A stretch of DNA of 64,000 bases from JACCWP01 sp963785115 (GCA_963785115.1 CAWATY010000023.1:248001-312000), one strand, 5' to 3'; numbered from the stretch's first letter, positions 54,206 through 63,232 are shown. Translations and numbers: made by a program. Notes: a model not told the origin generated them from the sequence alone.

Positions 54206-55309
54206 TCAGGTCGGGGGCCGCCACTGCCCGGTGCGGGAGAACTCCTCGAGCGTGGCGGTGTACGGCGCCGGGTCGAGTCCCTGCGCGCCGACCCACACGT
54301 CGTCGCACAGCGTCCGGCCGTAGCGGTCGCCGCCGTCGCAGATCAAGGTGACGACGCTGCCCTCCTCGCCGGCGGCGCGCATGCCGGCCACCAGGTGCAG
54401 GGCACCCCACAGGTTGGTTCCGGTGGAGCCGCCGACCGAACGGCCGGTCACGGCCGTGCACCAGCGCATGGCCGCGATCGACGCGGCGTCGGGCACGCGG
54501 AGCATGGCGTCCACCGCTCCTGGCACGAACGACGGCTCCACCCGCGGCCGCCCGATGCCCTCGATCCGCGACGAGATCCCGGTGGTCCAGTCGTCGACGC
54601 CGGACTCGTACCCGGGGAAGAACGCGGAGTTCTCCGGGTCGACCACGGCCACCCGCGTGGCGTGCCGGCGGTAGCGCACGTAACGCCCGACCGTGGCCGA
54701 CGTGCCGCCGGTGCCGGCGCCGACCACGACCCACGCCGGAACCGGGTGCGGCTCGTCGGCGAGCTGGGCGAAGATCGACTCCGCGATGTTGTTGTTGCCG
54801 CGCCAGTCGGTCGCGCGCTCGGCGTAGGTGAACTGGTCCATGAAGTGGCCGCCGCACTCCCGGGCCAGCCGGTGCGCCTCGGCGTAGACCTCCGACGGGT
54901 CGGCCACCAGGTGGCACCGTCCGCCGTGGAACTCGATCAGCTCGACCTTCTCCTGGCTGGTCGACGCGGGCATCACCGCGACGAACGGCAGGTCCAGCAG
55001 CCGGGCGAAGTAGGCCTCGCTGACGGCGGTGGAGCCGCTGCTGGCCTCGATCACCGTCGTGCCCGGACCGATCCAGCCGTTGCAGGTCGCGTACAGGAAC
55101 AGCGAGCGGGCCAACCGGTGCTTGAGCGAGCCGGTGGGGTGCACCGACTCGTCCTTGAGGTAGACCTCGACGCCGGGCGGGCCGGGCAGCGGCAGCACGT
55201 GCAGGTGGGTGTCGGCGCTGCGGTTGGCGTCGGCCTCCACCCGGCGGACCGCCTCGGCCACCCACGCCCGGTCGGGTCCCCGGGCGACCGACGTGGTGGC
55301 GGGGCTCAC
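54206..55309 (-). CDS. PLP-dependent cysteine synthase family protein, CysK2-like
   Basis: 367 residues. PLP-binding Lys in PTGSLKHRLA near residues 70-79, ASSGSTAVSEAY near 97 (substrate/cofactor loop), and VVGAGTGGTSATVGRY near 195 (PLP phosphate loop). Length and sequence style match the mycobacterial CysK2 branch, which makes S-sulfocysteine from O-phosphoserine and thiosulfate (known for M. tuberculosis). Substrate here is unproven. GTG 55309 overlaps the DUF4229 gene by 4 bases. Confidence 0.8.
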   Translation of the reverse strand: MSPATTSVARGPDRAWVAEAVRRVEADANRSADTHLHVLPLPGPPGVEVYLKDESVHPTGSLKHRLARSLFLYATCNGWIGPGTTVIEASSGSTAVSEAYFARLLDLPFVAVMPASTSQEKVELIEFHGGRCHLVADPSEVYAEAHRLARECGGHFMDQFTYAERATDWRGNNNIAESIFAQLADEPHPVPAWVVVGAGTGGTSATVGRYVRYRRHATRVAVVDPENSAFFPGYESGVDDWTTGISSRIEGIGRPRVEPSFVPGAVDAMLRVPDAASIAAMRWCTAVTGRSVGGSTGTNLWGALHLVAGMRAAGEEGSVVTLICDGGDRYGRTLCDDVWVGAQGLDPAPYTATLEEFSRTGQWRPPT

Positions 55310-55569
55310 TCGTCCTCCGCGCGGCGGGACTCCTCGAACCGGTGCGCGATCCGGCGGGCCCGGCCATCGACCTCGTGGGCGAGGTCGTCGCGCAGTCCGG
55401 ACAGCAACCAGTACGAGGCGATGGCCGAGACGGCCAGCGCGACCAGCGCGGTCCAGAGCACGGTCAGCTGGTCCCAGCTCAGCCAGGCCCCGCCCACCGC
55501 CCACACGACGCCGAACGCGGCGAGGAACAGCCCGACCCGCGCGCCGGTGTAGCGAACGAAGCTGGTCAT
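55306..55569 (-). CDS. DUF4229 small membrane protein
   Basis: 87 residues, ATG 55569 overlapping the dehydratase stop by 4 bases. Two hydrophobic segments at about residues 9-28 and 36-57 with a charged C-terminal tail (DLAHEVDGRARRIAHRFEESRRAEDE) typical of the actinobacterial DUF4229 family. Function unknown. Wedged between two PLP enzymes with 4-base overlaps on both sides. Confidence 0.75.
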   Translation of the reverse strand: MTSFVRYTGARVGLFLAAFGVVWAVGGAWLSWDQLTVLWTALVALAVSAIASYWLLSGLRDDLAHEVDGRARRIAHRFEESRRAEDE

Positions 55570-56537
55570 CCCGCGGCCCACCCGAGCAGCGACCGCAGCG
55601 TGGCCGGGTCCATGTTGCCGCCGGACACGACCGCGACCGTCCGACCGCCGGGCAGCTTGCCGGCCGCCTCGAGGACCGCGGCGGTGGTCACGGCACCGCT
55701 CGGCTCGGCCACCAGCCGGGACCGGTGCACAAGCTGGGCCACCGCCGCCCTGATCGCGTCCTCGCTGACCGTCACGACGTCGTCGACGAGCTCCGAGATC
55801 AGCGGCCAGGTGAGATCGCCGAGCGCGGGGACCCGCAGCCCGTCGGCGATGGTGCGGCCGGTGTCCGCGGTCGACCAGCGGGCCAGCGAGCCCGTGCGCA
55901 GGCTCTCGGTCGCGTCACCCGCGAGGGCCGGCTCGCAGCCGACGACGCGTACGCCCGGCACCAGTGCCTTGAGCGCTACCGCGACCCCGGCGATCAGCCC
56001 GCCCCCACCGACGGGGACCAGCACGGTCTCGACGTCGGGCAGGTCGGCCGCGATCTCCAGGCCGACCGTGCCCTGGCCGGCGATGACGTCGTGGTGGTCG
56101 AAGGGCGGGATCTCGACCGCACCCGTGCGGGCCGCGATGTCCGCGCAGGCGCTGACCCGGTCCTCCGGCGCCACCCGCACGACCTCGGACCCGGCACGGC
56201 GCATGGCCTCCAGCTTGATCTCGGGAGCGCCGTGCGGGACCACGACGGTGCACGGCACCCCGGCCGCGGCGGCCGCGTGGGCGAGGGCCCAGCCGTGATT
56301 GCCCGACGAGTGCGTGACGACGCCGCGGCTCCGCTGGTCGCCGTCCAGCCGGGCGACGGCGTTGGTCGCGCCGCGCAGCTTGAACGCCCCGGTGGGCTGC
56401 AGCTGCTCGGGCTTCAGCCACAGCCGCGTCGCGGGTGGTGCCCACGTCGCGGGCAGCAGCGGGGTGCGGACGCAGCTGCCCGCGATCCGTTCCGCGGCGG
56501 CGTGCACGTCCTGCACCGTGACCTGCAGCGTGACCAC
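55566..56537 (-). CDS. threonine/serine dehydratase
   Basis: 323 residues, fold type II PLP enzyme. PTGAFKLRGATNAV near residues 48-61 has the PLP Lys, HSSGNHGWALA near 75 the substrate Ser/Asn loop, VGGGGLIAG near 177 the phosphate-binding glycine loop, and VVSGGNMDPATLR near the end. It would deaminate L-Thr or L-Ser. It lacks the C-terminal regulatory ACT/isoleucine domains of biosynthetic IlvA, so a catabolic TdcB-like or serine/threonine ammonia-lyase role is likelier. GTG start. Confidence 0.87.
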   Translation of the reverse strand: MVTLQVTVQDVHAAAERIAGSCVRTPLLPATWAPPATRLWLKPEQLQPTGAFKLRGATNAVARLDGDQRSRGVVTHSSGNHGWALAHAAAAAGVPCTVVVPHGAPEIKLEAMRRAGSEVVRVAPEDRVSACADIAARTGAVEIPPFDHHDVIAGQGTVGLEIAADLPDVETVLVPVGGGGLIAGVAVALKALVPGVRVVGCEPALAGDATESLRTGSLARWSTADTGRTIADGLRVPALGDLTWPLISELVDDVVTVSEDAIRAAVAQLVHRSRLVAEPSGAVTTAAVLEAAGKLPGGRTVAVVSGGNMDPATLRSLLGWAAG

Positions 56538-56599
56538 CGGGACAGGGTGCCAGACCTGTCCGCCCGGCTAATCCGCAGTGTGCGACCTAGGCTGGTGGG

Positions 56600-56917
56600 G
56601 TGGTCAAGGCGTTGATTGTCGTGGCGGCGGTGGGCCTCACCGTCTACTGCCTGTTCGACGTCCGCAGCAGTGCGGGCCACCGGGTCCGCGGGCTGCCCCG
56701 GTCGGCCTGGTTCCTCGTCGTCCTGGTCCCGCTGCTGGGCCCGCTCGCCTGGCTGGTGGGCGGCCGCCCAACCAACGGCGGCAGCCCCGGTCCGCGTACC
56801 CCGCCCCCCGTCGTCGGCCCCGACGACGACCCCGACTTCCTGTGGGAGATCGAGCGCCGACGCCGCCGCCCCCGCCCCGGAGACGGCGACGACAACCCCC
56901 AACCCCACGCCGGCTGA
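56600..56917 (+). CDS. small PLDc_N-domain membrane protein
   Basis: 105 residues from GTG 56600. Two hydrophobic segments: about 2-20 and 35-55 (SAWFLVVLVPLLGPLAWLVGG), separated by FDVRSSAGHRVRGLPR; this two-helix pattern is the PLDc_N family. The C-terminal 45 residues are Pro/Arg/Asp-rich and soluble (GPDDDPDFLWEIERRRRRP). It is divergent from the dehydratase gene by 62 bases and convergent with ccsB. Confidence 0.7.
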   Translation: MVKALIVVAAVGLTVYCLFDVRSSAGHRVRGLPRSAWFLVVLVPLLGPLAWLVGGRPTNGGSPGPRTPPPVVGPDDDPDFLWEIERRRRRPRPGDGDDNPQPHAG

Positions 56918-56978
56918 CCCCCGAACGGGGTTTGCCCTGTTCCGGTTTCCCAAGTTCACCCGGGAAACCCGATCTCCT

Positions 56979-56996
56979 ACCGCGTAGCTACGCGGT
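56979..56996. repeat. perfect 18-nt palindrome
   Basis: ACCGCGTAG followed immediately by CTACGCGGT at 56979-56996. It lies in the 124-base convergent gap between the PLDc_N-like gene and ccsB, flanked by two related hairpins. Perfect symmetry with no loop suits either a DNA-binding site or, as RNA, a cruciform arm. Confidence 0.8.
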
Positions 56997-57005
56997 GGAA
57001 CCTTC

Positions 57006-57031
57006 GGTTTCCCAAGCGAACTTGGGAAACC
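57006..57031. terminator. 11-bp hairpin with CGAA tetraloop between convergent genes
   Basis: GGTTTCCCAAG at 57006-57016, loop CGAA, CTTGGGAAACC at 57021-57031. It precedes the ccsB stop (57042) on the minus side and follows the PLDc_N-like gene on the plus side, so it can terminate both. The same word GGTTTCCCAAG also starts at 56944, giving an alternative long-range pairing (56944-56957 with 57018-57031). Confidence 0.7.
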
Positions 57032-57041
57032 CGGTCGCGGC

Positions 57042-58001
57042 TCAGAAGGCGTAGGAGTGCAGGCCGCTGGCGAACAGGTTGATGCCGACGAAGTTGAACA
57101 GGAAGGTCAGGAAGCCGGCCAGGGCCAGCCAGGCGGCGCCGGTGCCGCGCCAGCCGGCGGTCGCCCGGGCGTGCAGGTAGCCGGCGTAGACGACCCAGGT
57201 GATGAAGGCCCAGACCTCCTTGGGATCCCAGCCCCAGTAGCGGCCCCACGCGTTCTGCGCCCAGATCGGGCCGGCGATCAGCGCGGCGAACGTCCAGATG
57301 GGGAAGGCGAACGCGTGCACCCGGTAGGACAGCCGGTCCATCACCACGGTGCTGGGGAAGCGGCCGAGCAGGCCGCGCTCGCCGCTGCCCGGTGAGCGCC
57401 GCTCGGCGCGCTCCTTGATCAGGTACGCCGCCGACGTGGCCGCGCCGACGGTGAACGCGCCGCCGGCGAGAGCGGCCGCGGAGACGTGCAGCAGCAGCCA
57501 GTACGAGTCCAGCGCGGGCACCAGTGGACCGGCGGGGACGTAGACCAGGACCGAGAGCCCGAGGACCACCACGCAGAAGCCGGTCACCAGCGGACCCAGC
57601 CAGGCGGTGCCCAGCCGGGACACCACGCCGAGGTGGACGACCGACACGACGAGCGCGCCGAGCACGGCGAACTCGTACATGTTCCCCCACGGCACCCGCT
57701 CGGCCGCGAGCCCGCGGGTCAGGACGCCCGCGGCCAGCAGCGCGGTGCCCAGCACCGTGAGCGAGATGCCGATGCCGCCCAGCCGGTCACTGCGTGAGGT
57801 GTCCGGCGCAGTCGCGTCCGGATCGGACGGTGGCACCGGTCCCGGTGCGCCGCCCGCCGGCACGGCGTCGCGCTCGCGGACCGGCCGCACCTCACGGGCG
57901 AAGGCCCACTCGGCGAGGTGCGCGACGCACGCGAGGGCCAGCACGACCGCCGCGGAAGCGACGGCCGCGTTGGACAGCTGCGCGAAGGCTTCGGTGTTCA
58001 C
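57042..58001 (-). CDS. ccsB: cytochrome c maturation protein CcsB (System II)
   Basis: 319 residues, about eight membrane segments. The tryptophan-rich heme-handling WWD-type motif is AWGRYWGWDPKEVWAFITWVVYAGYLHARA near residues 243-272, and conserved His near LLHVSAA. CcsB with ResB transports heme and attaches it to apocytochromes outside the membrane (known). Overlaps resB by 4 bases. Confidence 0.93.
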   Translation of the reverse strand: MNTEAFAQLSNAAVASAAVVLALACVAHLAEWAFAREVRPVRERDAVPAGGAPGPVPPSDPDATAPDTSRSDRLGGIGISLTVLGTALLAAGVLTRGLAAERVPWGNMYEFAVLGALVVSVVHLGVVSRLGTAWLGPLVTGFCVVVLGLSVLVYVPAGPLVPALDSYWLLLHVSAAALAGGAFTVGAATSAAYLIKERAERRSPGSGERGLLGRFPSTVVMDRLSYRVHAFAFPIWTFAALIAGPIWAQNAWGRYWGWDPKEVWAFITWVVYAGYLHARATAGWRGTGAAWLALAGFLTFLFNFVGINLFASGLHSYAF

Positions 58002-59626
58002 GAGCGGTTGCCTCCCGGGGTGCGCAGCTCGGTGACGAAGTCGTCGAGGTCGGTGCCCAGGTCACCGCCGGCGACCCGGCCGAGGCCACCGACCTCGACC
58101 ACCGTACGACCATCCTCGGCGCGGGCGCGCACCCACGTCCGCCGCGGCCGGATGAACAGCGAGCCGAGCAGTCCGATCACGGCGGCCACCAGTCCGGTGA
58201 GCGGCAGCCAGCTCAACGGCGTCGACGAGATCTGCAGCCGCGCGAACTCGCGCACGCCGTCGAAGCTGATGCTGCCGAGCCCGCCGGGCAACGCGGCCTC
58301 CTCACCCTTGGACAGGCTGATCCGCAGCGGCTCGCCCTCAGCGTCGCGAACCTCGGTGAGACCCGCCTTGTCCAGCGTGAACACCGACTGCGACGTCCCG
58401 TCGTCCATGCCGAGGTCTCCCTGCCAGGCGACCAACGACAGCTGGGCGTTGACCGCCTCGGGGAAAACGGAGCGCGAGATGCCGTCGTCGCCGGTCACGG
58501 CGCTGGGCAGGAACAACCCCTCGAACCCGAGCTGCGCCGGCTCGGCCTCCGGCGCCTTCACCACCCCCTGGCTCACGTACGACGCGTCCTGCGGCAGGAA
58601 CGGCACCGGCCCCGAGTAGGTCACCTCACCGTCGCCGTCGCGGACGGTCACGACGGGGGCGTAGCCGCTGCCGACGAGGAACACCGATGTCCCGCCGACG
58701 GTCAGCGGGTGGTTGACCGAGATGTCGAAGTCTTCGGCGTCGTCGCCGGGGGCCGGGGTGATGCTGCCGGTGGCCTCGAACCGGCTCGGCTGGCCGGCCT
58801 GCTCGCCCTCGGTCACGAACGACGCGGTCATCGTGTCCAAGGTGAGGGAGAACGGCGGCAGCGAGTCCGGCCCGGTGAGCGGGCCGGACTTGAACTCGTC
58901 GTACTGCGTGAGCGTGTTGGAGAAGCCCTGTCCCTCGATCACGATGACGTTGCCGCGGTAGCCCCACAGCGAGCCGATGGCGACGCCCACCAGGACCGCC
59001 AGCAGGCTGAGGTGGAAGACGAGGTTGCCGGCCTCCCGCAGGTAGCCCTTCTCGGCGCGCACCGAGCCCGGTTGGTCCCCCGCGGGCGGGTCGACGTCGA
59101 CCCGGTGCCGTCGACGCCGCAGCAGCCGCGCGGCGTCGGCGAGCACGTCGGCGGGTGGGCGGTCGGTGTCGTATCCGATGTAGGCCGGCAGCCGGTCGAG
59201 CCGGCGCGGGGTGCGCGGGGGCCGGGCCCGCAGCGCCCGCCAGTACGCCGCCGAGCGGGGGACGACGCAGCCGACCACCGAGATCACTAGCAGCAGGTAG
59301 ACGGCCGCGAACCACGGCGAGGAGTAGACCGAGAAGACGCCCAGCCGATCGAGCCACGGCGCGAGGTCGGGGTGGTCGGTACGGAACCGGGCCACCGCGA
59401 GCGAGTCGACGCCCTGCTGCGGTACCAGCGAGCCCGGCACGGCCGCGAGGGCAAGCGCGAGCAGCAGCAACAACGCGGTACGCATCGAGGTGAGCTGCCG
59501 CCAGGCCCAGCGGGCAAGCTCCCTCGCCGACAGCGCGGGCGGGCGGCCCGGGTCGCGCTCGAAGCGGCCGCCGCCGGGTGGGGCATCGGACGGAGGTGCC
59601 GGCGTGTCCTCGCGGGTCGAGGCCAC
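57998..59626 (-). CDS. resB: cytochrome c maturation protein ResB
   Basis: 542 residues with four membrane segments: about residues 40-65 (TSMRTALLLLLALALAAV), 95-125, 200-225 and 480-500 (LPLTGLVAAVIGLLGSLFI), and a large extracytoplasmic domain in between. LVPQQGV near 70 and GNLVFHLSLLAVLVGVAIG near 205 match the family. System II partner of CcsB. Start is GTG 59626. Confidence 0.93.
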   Translation of the reverse strand: MASTREDTPAPPSDAPPGGGRFERDPGRPPALSARELARWAWRQLTSMRTALLLLLALALAAVPGSLVPQQGVDSLAVARFRTDHPDLAPWLDRLGVFSVYSSPWFAAVYLLLVISVVGCVVPRSAAYWRALRARPPRTPRRLDRLPAYIGYDTDRPPADVLADAARLLRRRRHRVDVDPPAGDQPGSVRAEKGYLREAGNLVFHLSLLAVLVGVAIGSLWGYRGNVIVIEGQGFSNTLTQYDEFKSGPLTGPDSLPPFSLTLDTMTASFVTEGEQAGQPSRFEATGSITPAPGDDAEDFDISVNHPLTVGGTSVFLVGSGYAPVVTVRDGDGEVTYSGPVPFLPQDASYVSQGVVKAPEAEPAQLGFEGLFLPSAVTGDDGISRSVFPEAVNAQLSLVAWQGDLGMDDGTSQSVFTLDKAGLTEVRDAEGEPLRISLSKGEEAALPGGLGSISFDGVREFARLQISSTPLSWLPLTGLVAAVIGLLGSLFIRPRRTWVRARAEDGRTVVEVGGLGRVAGGDLGTDLDDFVTELRTPGGNRS

Positions 59627-59635
59627 CGCAGCCCC

Positions 59636-60421
59636 TCAGACCACCGTCGTGCCCGAGGGCAACGACGTCTGCAGCTCGGTGACGAGCCAGGTCCATCCAC
59701 CGGTCAGCAGCAGCAACCCGACGGCGACCAGCAGCAGCCCGCCGAACCGGGTGATCCACACCTGGTGCCGGCGCACGAACGCGGTGGCGCCGAGCATCCG
59801 CCGGAACGCCAGCCCGGCGAGCACGAACGGGATCCCCAGGCCGAGGCAGTAGCAGAAGGTCAGGAACGCGCCGCGCCCCGCGCTGGCCTGGTCGGCCGAC
59901 AGCGCGAGCACTGCGGTCAGCGTCGGACCGATGCACGGCACCCAACCCAGCCCGAACAGCACACCCAGCAGTGGGGCGGCCGCGACCCCGATGGCCGGCA
60001 CCCGGTGCACGCGCAGGTCGCGCTGGGCGAAGGGCAGCAGCCCCGCGAACACCAGGCCCAGCACGACGACGACCGCGCCGAGCACGACCGAGATCTCGCG
60101 CTGGTACGTGAGGAACCAGGTGCCGACGGCGCCGAGCAGCGTGCCCAGCGACACGTAGACGAACGAGAAGCCGAGGACGAACAACCCGGTCCCGGCCAGC
60201 ATCCGGCCCTTGTGCGCCTGCTGGCCGTCGGCCCCGGTCGCCGACTCGGTGCCGGAGGCCATCAGGTCGGCACCGGACAGCCCGGTGACGTACGAGACGT
60301 AGCCGGGCAGCAGCGGGAGCACGCACGGCGAGAAGAAGCTGACCAGCCCCGCCACCAGCGCGACCGGCACCGCGAGCAGCAACGACCCCGAGTAGGCGGT
60401 GTCGCCGAACCACTCACCCAT
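59636..60421 (-). CDS. ccdA: CcdA-type thiol-disulfide transporter
   Basis: 261 residues, six core membrane segments. The two active-site cysteines are in SPCVLPLLPGYVSYVTG near residues 31-47 and GWVPCIGPTLTAVLALS near 142-158. It passes reductant from cytoplasmic thioredoxin to the outside. Overlaps tlpA by 8 bases; resB starts 9 bases after its stop. Confidence 0.94.
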   Translation of the reverse strand: MGEWFGDTAYSGSLLLAVPVALVAGLVSFFSPCVLPLLPGYVSYVTGLSGADLMASGTESATGADGQQAHKGRMLAGTGLFVLGFSFVYVSLGTLLGAVGTWFLTYQREISVVLGAVVVVLGLVFAGLLPFAQRDLRVHRVPAIGVAAAPLLGVLFGLGWVPCIGPTLTAVLALSADQASAGRGAFLTFCYCLGLGIPFVLAGLAFRRMLGATAFVRRHQVWITRFGGLLLVAVGLLLLTGGWTWLVTELQTSLPSGTTVV

Positions 60422-60989
60422 CGGTCACCTCGTCGACCACGTCGACGAACGTCTCGGCACTCTGCTTGTCCAGCAGCCGGGCAGCGAGCCGGCCCTCGGT
60501 GTCGACGACGAACGTCGTGGGCGTGGCCGCCGCAGTCATCTCACCGCGGAAGCCGAGCAGCTGGGTGCTCGCCGGGTCGTAGACGCTCGGCCAGGTCACG
60601 TCGTTGTCGGCCTCGTAGCGCAGAGCCGCGGCGCGGTCGTCGCGGATGTTGATGCCGAGGAACACCACGTCGTCGTCGCGGAGCTCCGCCTCGGCCGCGA
60701 CCAGGTCCGGCGTCTCGACGCGGCAATTCGTGCACCACGAGCCCCAGACGTTGACCACCACCACCTGGCCGGCGTAGTCGTCGAGCGAGACCTGCTCGCC
60801 GTCGAGCGTCTCGCCGCTGACGTCGGGCGCCGCTTCGCGCTCGTCGGCCGGGAGCACGGTGATGCCGTAGTCGCCCTGGACATAGCCACCGGTGGCGCGC
60901 TCGGCCTGCAGGCCACCTGAACAGCCCGAGCAGCCGCCGAGCAGCACCGCCGCGGCAGCGGCGAGCAGCGCCAGGCGACGTGGCCTCAT
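60414..60989 (-). CDS. TlpA/ResA-like thioredoxin-fold lipoprotein
   Basis: 191 residues. ATG 60989 gives a lipoprotein signal (RRLALLAAAAAVLLGGCS, lipobox LGGC near residues 18-21). The redox site is VWGSWCTNCRVE near residue 78 (CxxC), then PTTFVVDTEGRLAARL near 150 with the cis-Pro. It reduces apocytochrome cysteines after electrons pass CcdA. Overlaps the histidine phosphatase gene by 4 bases. Confidence 0.92.
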   Translation of the reverse strand: MRPRRLALLAAAAAVLLGGCSGCSGGLQAERATGGYVQGDYGITVLPADEREAAPDVSGETLDGEQVSLDDYAGQVVVVNVWGSWCTNCRVETPDLVAAEAELRDDDVVFLGINIRDDRAAALRYEADNDVTWPSVYDPASTQLLGFRGEMTAAATPTTFVVDTEGRLAARLLDKQSAETFVDVVDEVTDG

Positions 60990-61645
60990 GCCCCGAACTG
61001 CTCGTCGTCCGCGCGCGTCAGCAGGTCGGCCGCGGGCTCGGAGTAGGCCACGGCCCGCACCCGGTCGCCGGCGTAGGTGATCGACGTGACGCTCGCGAGC
61101 GCGCACTGGCGCCTGCGCGGGTCGTGCAGGAACCGCCGGCCCTCGATCGCGCAGCGGGCGATCCACACCGGCAGCTGGTGCGAGACGACGACGGCCTCGT
61201 GGCCGCGGGCCTCGTCGCGGGCGTCGGCCGCGGCGGCGAGCATGCGGGCCGCGATCTGCGCGTACGGCTCACCCCACGACGGCCGCCACGGGTTGCGCAG
61301 CACCCACCACACGCCGGGGTGCCACAGCGCGCCGTCGCCGACGCCGAACGTCTTGCCCTGGAAGTGGTTGCCGGCCTCGACCACCCGCTCGTCGATCACC
61401 GGGTCGAGCCCGAACGCCTTGGCAGTGGGCGCCGCCGTCTCCTGCGCCCGCTCGAGTGGCGACGACACCAGGTGGGTGATGTCGCGACCGCCGAACCAGG
61501 AGGCCGCCCGCTCGGCCATCCGCTCGCCGAGCTCAGACAGGTGGTAGTCGGGCAGCCGTCCGTAGAGCACCCCAGCGGGGTTGTGCACCTCGCCGTGCCT
61601 GAGCAGGTGCACCACGGTGACGATCTCGTCGGGATGGATGCTCAT
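60986..61645 (-). CDS. histidine phosphatase family protein
   Basis: 219 residues. LLRHGEVHNPAGVLYGRLPDYHLSELG near residues 13-38 has the phospho-histidine RHG motif, and VVVSHQLPVWI near 150 the second His. The gene sits between hemL and tlpA, as in mycobacteria (known order). Its substrate is unknown; phosphoglycerate-mutase activity should not be assumed. Confidence 0.88.
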   Translation of the reverse strand: MSIHPDEIVTVVHLLRHGEVHNPAGVLYGRLPDYHLSELGERMAERAASWFGGRDITHLVSSPLERAQETAAPTAKAFGLDPVIDERVVEAGNHFQGKTFGVGDGALWHPGVWWVLRNPWRPSWGEPYAQIAARMLAAAADARDEARGHEAVVVSHQLPVWIARCAIEGRRFLHDPRRRQCALASVTSITYAGDRVRAVAYSEPAADLLTRADDEQFGA

Positions 61646-63012
61646 CCGGTCGTCGCTGCTTCCTCGTCGGGCCGCGCGGCGGCCGCGGCGCGGGCGGCGT
61701 GCGGCAACGCCGCGGCCACCCGGTCCAGGGCTGCGTCGTCGAGAGCACCGTTGACGAACCAGGCCTCGAAGGCACTCGGCGGCAGCGCCACGCCGTGCGC
61801 GAGCATCGCGTGGAAGAAGGCCCGGAAGCGGTGCAGCGCCTGGGCCTTAGAGCCGGCGAAGTCGCGCACCTCGGTGGCAGCCGAGTGCTCGTCGTCGACG
61901 AAGAACACGCTGAACAGGTTGCCCGCCCACTGCGCGACGTGCGGGACCCCCTCGGCCTCCAGCGCCTTGCCGGCGAGCGCGCCGAGGGTGGCGGAGGTCG
62001 CGTCGAGGCGGGCGTACAGGTCGTCGGTGGCGAGCCGCAGCGCGGCGAGCCCGGCGCTGGTGGCGACCGGGTTCCCGGACAGGGTGCCCGCCTGGTAGAC
62101 CGGCCCCTCCGGTGCGAGCTGTGCCATCACGTCGGCGCGCCCACCGAAGGCGGCCGCGGGAAAGCCGCCACCCATGACCTTGCCGAACGTCACCAGGTCG
62201 GGCCGCCAACCCTCCCTGGCACCGTCGAGACCCCACCAGCCGGAGCGGTGCACCCGGAAGCCCGTCATCACCTCGTCGCTGACCAGCAGCGCCCCGTGCT
62301 CGCGGCAGGTGTCGGCCAGGAACCGGTTGAAGCCGGGGACCGGCGGGACCGCGCCCATGTTCCCGCACGCCGCCTCGGTGATGACGCAGGCGATGCGCTC
62401 GCCGTGCTCGGCGAACGCCGCCGCCACGGCCGCGGTGTCGTTGTAGGGGAGCACGAGCGTCGACGCTGTCGTCGCGGCCGGCACTCCCGGCGTGCCGGGC
62501 AGCGCGAAAGTCACAAGTCCGGAGCCCGCAGAGGCCAGCAGCGCGTCGACGTGCCCGTGGTAGCAGCCGGCGAACTTCACCACCACGTCGCGCCCGGTGA
62601 CCCCGCGGGCCAGCCGCACGGCCGACATCGTCGCCTCGGTGCCCGACGACACCAGCCGGACCTGCTCGACCGATGTGCGGTCGACGATCTCCTCGGCCAG
62701 CAGCACCTCCGCCTCGGTGGGCGCGCCGTACGACGTGCCACCGGCCGCCGCGCGGGTCACCGCCGCCACGACCTCGGGGTGGGCGTGACCGTGCAGCAGC
62801 GCCCCCCAGGACGAGACCAGGTCGACGTAGTCGCGACCGTCGGCGTCGGTGACGTACGCGCCACGCGCCGAGGCGATGAAGCGGGGGGTGCCCCCGACCG
62901 CGCGGAAGGCGCGCACCGGCGAGTTCACCCCGCCCGGCACCACGGCCCGGGCGCGCTGCAGCAGCGCTGCCGACACCGGGGCGTCGTAGGGATAGGGCGC
63001 GGCGTCGGTCAC
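61642..63012 (-). CDS. hemL: glutamate-1-semialdehyde 2,1-aminomutase
   Basis: 456 residues from GTG 63012, family length. PLP enzyme of tetrapyrrole synthesis converting glutamate-1-semialdehyde to 5-aminolevulinate. Seen: VPGGVNSPVRAFRAVGG near 25-41, VSSGTEATMSAVRLARG near 125, DEVMTGFRVHRSGWWGLDG near 246, and LVTFGKVMGGGFPAAAFGG near 273 with the PLP Lys. Supplies heme for the neighbouring cytochrome c maturation genes. It overlaps the phosphatase start by 4 bases. Confidence 0.95.
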   Translation of the reverse strand: MTDAAPYPYDAPVSAALLQRARAVVPGGVNSPVRAFRAVGGTPRFIASARGAYVTDADGRDYVDLVSSWGALLHGHAHPEVVAAVTRAAAGGTSYGAPTEAEVLLAEEIVDRTSVEQVRLVSSGTEATMSAVRLARGVTGRDVVVKFAGCYHGHVDALLASAGSGLVTFALPGTPGVPAATTASTLVLPYNDTAAVAAAFAEHGERIACVITEAACGNMGAVPPVPGFNRFLADTCREHGALLVSDEVMTGFRVHRSGWWGLDGAREGWRPDLVTFGKVMGGGFPAAAFGGRADVMAQLAPEGPVYQAGTLSGNPVATSAGLAALRLATDDLYARLDATSATLGALAGKALEAEGVPHVAQWAGNLFSVFFVDDEHSAATEVRDFAGSKAQALHRFRAFFHAMLAHGVALPPSAFEAWFVNGALDDAALDRVAAALPHAARAAAAARPDEEAATTG

Positions 63013-63207
63013 GCTGCCATTGTCGCGGACCCTGCCGCGGCGGCACGTGCGGGTCGGTGCCCCCGGGCGCGGGACTGCCGGGGCGTGGGCTTTGCCCGAT
63101 CCGTCCCGACTGCTCCGCCCACCCGCCGTGAGCCCGGTCACGCCGCGGTTTCGGGAGTCCCCGCGAGCGGGTAGGGATACCTCCGACCGGCCGATGTGCC
63201 GTCCAGC

Positions 63208-63232
63208 GATCACGTCGTAACCTGGTGTGATC
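63208..63232 (+). promoter_or_regulatory. possible promoter with GATCAC/GTGATC inverted repeat
   Basis: GATCAC at 63208-63213 and GTGATC at 63227-63232 flank TAACCT at 63218-63223, which fits a TANNNT -10 element. It lies 63-87 bases upstream of the lytic transglycosylase ATG. No clear -35 is seen. The remaining 282 bases between hemL and this gene must also hold the hemL promoter. Confidence 0.35.
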
